This document shows, piece after piece, positions 31,658 through 34,886 of a stretch of DNA of 34,886 bases. How positions within the stretch are numbered: position 1 is the first letter of the stretch; each line of letters begins with the position of its first letter. The notes under the pieces are model-generated. The model was not told where the DNA came from, made no database searches, and saw only the letters and a list, made by a program, of their open reading frames with translations. This stretch comes from Plakobranchus ocellatus. Taxonomy: Eukaryota > Mollusca > Gastropoda > Plakobranchidae. The stretch is taken from NCBI GenBank assembly GCA_019648995.1, contig BLXT01003182.1:147802-182687 (forward strand), given 5' to 3'. The position numbers and the translations under genes were made by a program.

Positions 31658-32097
31658 ACATGCGCACGATAATGAATAATTCGTTTCCGGTTCTTGTTTT
31701 TATTTATTCATACGCACCAACAGCTTTCGATCTCAAATCCAATAATATACATTATATTCTGGGAAAACCATTTGTTTCTGTGTCAAAGAATGTTTTAATT
31801 ACAATAAAAAGATGGTAATTTTGTTAGAAAATGATATGAAAAATATAAATCAAATTGTGTAGGCTACCTAAACATAGTAGAACTACTTTTTTTTCTAAGA
31901 AAATGGCACAGATTATATTGAGCAATGATAATTTTGGATAGTCGTGCTTCGGACCATTCGGATCTTCGTAAACGCCATTTTGGTTTGATATTTTAATCAA
32001 GAAAATTTCAAAACTTTTCGACACTTGCCCACGGATATTATTGTCAACGTGCTCAACTGTAGCATGCAACATCAACCGTTTTTGTCAATTTCAAGGC
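31658..32097 (+). promoter_or_regulatory. Candidate promoter and 5' UTR of CNOT3 (possibly bidirectional)
   Basis: Within AT-rich surroundings this stretch has clustered CpG (at least nine in 31940-32075). It also has motifs common in housekeeping and divergent promoters: CATGCGCAC (NRF1-like half site, 31659-31667), TTTCCGG (ETS-like, 31684-31690) and GCCATTTTG (YY1-like, 31974-31982), the last about 116 bp before the CNOT3 start codon. There is no TATA box at a fitting distance. CEP131 points the other way, so its untranslated first exon might also begin here; that is inference without a visible exon. Confidence 0.4.
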
Positions 32098-32122
32098 ATG
32101 GCTGACAGGCGAAAGCTGCAAG
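32098..32122 (+). CDS. CNOT3: CNOT3 coding exon 1 (start codon)
   Basis: Encodes MADRRKLQ plus one base, followed by donor GTATTG. Vertebrate CNOT3 starts MADKRKLQ, and the next exon completes the match, so this tiny exon is secure despite its length. The ATG has purine at -3 and G at +4. CNOT3 is a subunit of the CCR4-NOT complex, which shortens mRNA poly(A) tails and represses transcription and translation. Intron 1 is 2.2 kb and contains the inverted-repeat element at 32449-32807. Confidence 0.93.
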
Positions 32123-32448
32123 GTATTGAAATTCTAGGTTAATCTTGTCACCGCTAAAGTCAGGTTTGTTGAAAAAAAAGAAAGAAAAACTCATGGGAAC
32201 AGTTCAATTGACAGTGACAATGCTCCTACTGCAGCGGTAAACCCAGAAACTATGGATTCTAATTAGCTAGTTTCTCTAGATACGTCGGGCCAAATCCTCC
32301 TATTCAAATTTTGTCTTTTGAAGTTTCATAAGTTTTGTCTAGATCTAGTTCTCTGATATATTCAAGGCCAAAACACCAAAAATCTTACAATCCTCAAAAA
32401 AGCAAAACATCAGTATTAATCAAGATGAATTAAAATAGATCAATTCTA

Positions 32449-32807
32449 GGGTGAAAGTGCATTTTAGGTGCGTAAATTACTCACTGAGTACGAATACCGT
32501 GTTACCGTGTTTGACGAGTACGAAAACTGTGTGTACATGGTCTTCGTTTTCCTGACCACTGCTTGTCCCAATCCTATTTATTTCCATTTAGAATCTATAT
32601 GAGAGCAAAGGGAAACCTCTGTGTAATATTTTCCTTGCCTCAAAAAGTTTCAAGCGCAAACATAATGGCTTACTCCAGAAAGAAATGAAGAGACAGAGAA
32701 TGAAATTTTAAATCGTATAGATCTAGATCTATATCCGAAAACTGAGTATACACGGTGTTCGCAATAGGTGAGTTAATAATTTACGCACCTAAAATGCACT
32801 TTTACCC
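32449..32807. mobile_element. Inverted-repeat MITE with 7-8 bp target duplication
   Basis: A 359-bp element with terminal inverted repeats of about 31 bp: the left end GGGTGAAAGTGCATTTTAGG and on to GTAAATTA, the right end read inverted GGGTAAAAGTGCATTTTAGG and on to GTAAATTA, with one mismatch. AATTCTA(G) flanks both sides (32442-32449 and 32808-32815), so the duplication is 7 or 8 bp depending on which G belongs to the element. Less perfect inverted similarity (ACCGTGT segments) continues inward. No transposase. GG-starting ends with an 8-bp duplication could suggest Merlin-like or a hAT-type relative; unassigned. Confidence 0.8.
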
Positions 32808-33439
32808 AATTCTAGATCTAGAGAATCTAGGATTAAATGTTTCAGCAAGATTTCCAGATATGCTTTTCAACATGTCATGAGGTAGTTTACAGTGAAAGGA
32901 AAATGTTAGGGCCACTTTCTTTGAATCATTTGTGGTTTCAAAATTTATCGGTGAATTTTAAAGATAGAACATGGAAAGACTTTTAAATCTGTTAACATAG
33001 CGATATTCCTCAATAAGTGATGATATGAAGGCATTTTTACTCAGCTGTTGACGATTTTAAAACTTTACAAATATGTTTATACCTGCAAAAATTTTGTCTA
33101 TCTATAGATTCTAGATCCAGGCCCTGTCTTTTAAAATTGTTGGAAAATGTTGATTACTGTGGGATATTCACTGGATATTCTAGGGACAGGCCCAATGACT
33201 TTGATTTTAAAATCTTTATGCGCTACCAAGGAAATGAAGAGTTAGCAGGTGAAAAATTGTGGAGGTATTGTGTGAAAGGAGCGGGATGCCAAAGGAGCAT
33301 TATTTTCATTACATTCAATCTGCAAGCTCTTCATTTGATCGTTAGCTGATGAAGATAGATCTAGAAGTCATTGGGTGTGTTCTCATATTATTCCGATTAT
33401 CGTCGTAAATAATGGCGGCAGAGTTTTAGTTGGTTGGGT

Positions 33440-33600
33440 TCAGTTCAGAAATTTATTTAGAAAAAAAACATAAATGATCTCAAGAAATTGCGTTTTTATT
33501 TTCAGAATCATGGCAATAAATTGTTACTGTGGTATGAAAAATTGGATAGCAGTCTAGCTTTTATCAACTTTTCTTGTGTGCACATTTGGAAGTCTTGCCC
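33440..33600. repeat. Third copy of the 118-bp repeat family
   Basis: Contains ACATAAATGATCTCAAGAAA, ATTGGATAGCAGTCTAGC and GTGCACATTTGGAAGTCTTG, in the same order as in 30835-30965 (ACAAATGATCTAAAAAAATG, CTGGATAGCATTCTAGCC, GGCACACTCGGAAGTCTTGG). It is more diverged than the tandem pair. It lies in CNOT3 intron 1. Confidence 0.65.
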
Positions 33601-34306
33601 ACATTTTTAACTGAGAAACTTTTCCTAGGCTAGGCCCAGCTGTTTTTTTGCTGAAAGGCTTTGCATCAAAAGTATTCAAGTTCTCTCTCAATGTTTCATT
33701 ACATTGAAAATGGCAGAAAGCAGGGTCAAGCCTTGAGCGTCTTCTTGGAAAGACATTTTTCATATTTAATACACATTGATGTATCAGGTAATAAAATTTA
33801 GCTCAGGATCTGGGGATTAAAAATAGAAAAACTTTGAGCTGCAGGCTATTTATACTACTGAATCAAAGTAAATTTATAAAGGTAAGGGAGATGATTTTAG
33901 ATGTCTATGATTAACAAAAATGAAAAGATAGTTGTTGAAAATTCATAATAATATCAAGAACTGTTGGCACCCAGTATTTGTACTTTATTTTGTCCTGAAA
34001 AAAGGCTGTTTTGGTATTTAAAAGCATGAACAGGGAAATAAGTGTGCCAAAAAGCTGTAAACTTTAAGTATATCAATGACTTGAAAAAAAAAATTTGGTT
34101 CGTACAACATGGTCAGGAAGCTTTGCCTGTAACTTAAAAAATTATATTCAAATTTTAAGAAGTTGGCTCCCTCATGCTAAAACATTTGTGGTTGTTTGTA
34201 CTTTTGTGATATGTTTTCCTTGACAAGTGCAAATCAAAATTAAGATAAATGACTAAAAATGAGTTAAACTAAAATTTGATTAGAAGAAGTTTTTCTGTTT
34301 TCACAG

Positions 34307-34374
34307 GGGACATAGATAGATGTCTCAAGAAAGTTGACGAGGGTGTAGAAACCTTTGAGGATATTTGGAAGAAG
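34307..34374 (+). CDS. CNOT3: CNOT3 coding exon 2
   Basis: A 68-base exon with acceptor CTGTTTTCACAG and donor GTAAAC, entering in phase 1 and leaving in phase 0. It reads [20 protein letters not shown] then KK, matching [20 protein letters not shown] of human CNOT3 (the N-terminal Not3/Not5 coiled-coil domain). The following exon (LHNAANANQK in human) is not in the window; the window ends in a pyrimidine-rich run. Confidence 0.95.
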
Positions 34375-34886
34375 GTAAACTAATTTTGGATATCTTTTGT
34401 CTTACTTTTATACAACAGGTTCAAGTAGACCCTTAAAATTCCATTAACTTGTTCTTCTAAGGCCTAAAGTTACTAATGTTTGTAAAGGATGAAAAACTGC
34501 ACATATTTCAGGGTAGTCACATATTGGTAAAACTGAAGTTTGTAAAATGCACCATATTTTATCTTGTGGTCCATATTAATGAACTGTTGTTTTTTTGCTG
34601 AGCTGTTTTTAGATGGAGTAGATAAAATATAATTTTGGATATAAGCTACTCACGCACGGCATGAATTTGTCTTTACTCACCATTTTATGTTTATAAATAT
34701 TATTAAGTTCTTAAATTCAACTATTATATTTCGATTGTGCTTTTTTATTTTTTTTTGCCCTTATGGTGAATATTGATTCTTTTGATATGTGCAGTTTTAA
34801 ATCTGCTCCTTACATGATTCTTAAAGCCCAATATTTGTACTTCCATTTGATCTATTGCTGCTTTTTTCTCTCTTTCCCCCCCCCCC
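34375..34886. other. CNOT3 intron 2 (partial)
   Basis: AT-rich intronic sequence after the exon 2 donor. No further exon is recognised. It ends in a T-rich stretch and a run of at least ten C at the window edge. Confidence 0.6.

Noticed and set aside
33137-33349. 70-codon open frame in CNOT3 intron 1
   Set aside because: It does not match CNOT3, lacks splice signals in phase and has no recognisable domain.
33405-33430. Short ATGGCGGCAGAG start-like sequence as an alternative first exon
   Set aside because: It reads only five codons before a stop and has no donor. At most it resembles a YY1-type site within the CNOT3 intron.
1-34886. CRISPR array, bacterial operon or phage content
   Set aside because: There is no spaced identical repeats with unique spacers. 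Spliced animal genes and eukaryotic transposons account for the recognisable content.

Overview
This is an AT-rich animal nuclear sequence with spliced genes, long introns, simple repeats and decayed transposable elements. It most resembles a lophotrochozoan, and a gastropod mollusc is my best guess. That guess rests on recurrent AGATCT-type palindromes in noncoding DNA and on the style of the retroelements. No tRNA, rRNA or species marker settles it.

Two conserved genes run head to head. From about 21.9 kb down to the left edge, on the minus strand, lies most of a CEP131 (AZI1) gene, a centriolar-satellite and ciliogenesis protein. I resolve 14 coding exons covering the N-terminal about 866 residues: the N-terminal motif, a serine-rich disordered region, one IQ motif and the first part of the coiled coil. 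The remaining C-terminal exons lie beyond base 1. All exon junctions keep phase except exon 3 to exon 4. From 32.1 kb rightward, on the plus strand, lie the first two coding exons of CNOT3, a CCR4-NOT deadenylase subunit; the rest is off the right edge.

The roughly 10 kb between the two start codons is a transposon graveyard. It holds, in order, a decayed SCAN-like gag fragment, a LINE endonuclease/reverse-transcriptase fragment, a broken THAP zinc-finger relic, a small TTAA-flanked inverted-repeat element, and a degenerate Ty3/gypsy-type LTR retrotransposon (26.2-30.8 kb). In that retrotransposon the integrase lies upstream of the reverse transcriptase, the Gmr1-type order. Its protease is missing, its reading frames are broken, its 5' end is scrambled, and only the 3' LTR is recognisable. 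A CpG-richer stretch with NRF1-, ETS- and YY1-like motifs (31.66-32.0 kb) is the best promoter candidate for CNOT3.

Introns add a tRNA-derived SINE with an 8-bp target duplication (9.1-9.4 kb), an ankyrin-repeat relic, an exact 85-bp duplication, a 359-bp inverted-repeat element with a 7-8 bp target duplication (CNOT3 intron 1), AT and GA microsatellites and a 119-bp run of N. I found no gene system that is clearly new. The most interesting items are the integrase-before-RT element with its scrambled 5' end, and the small inverted-repeat elements.
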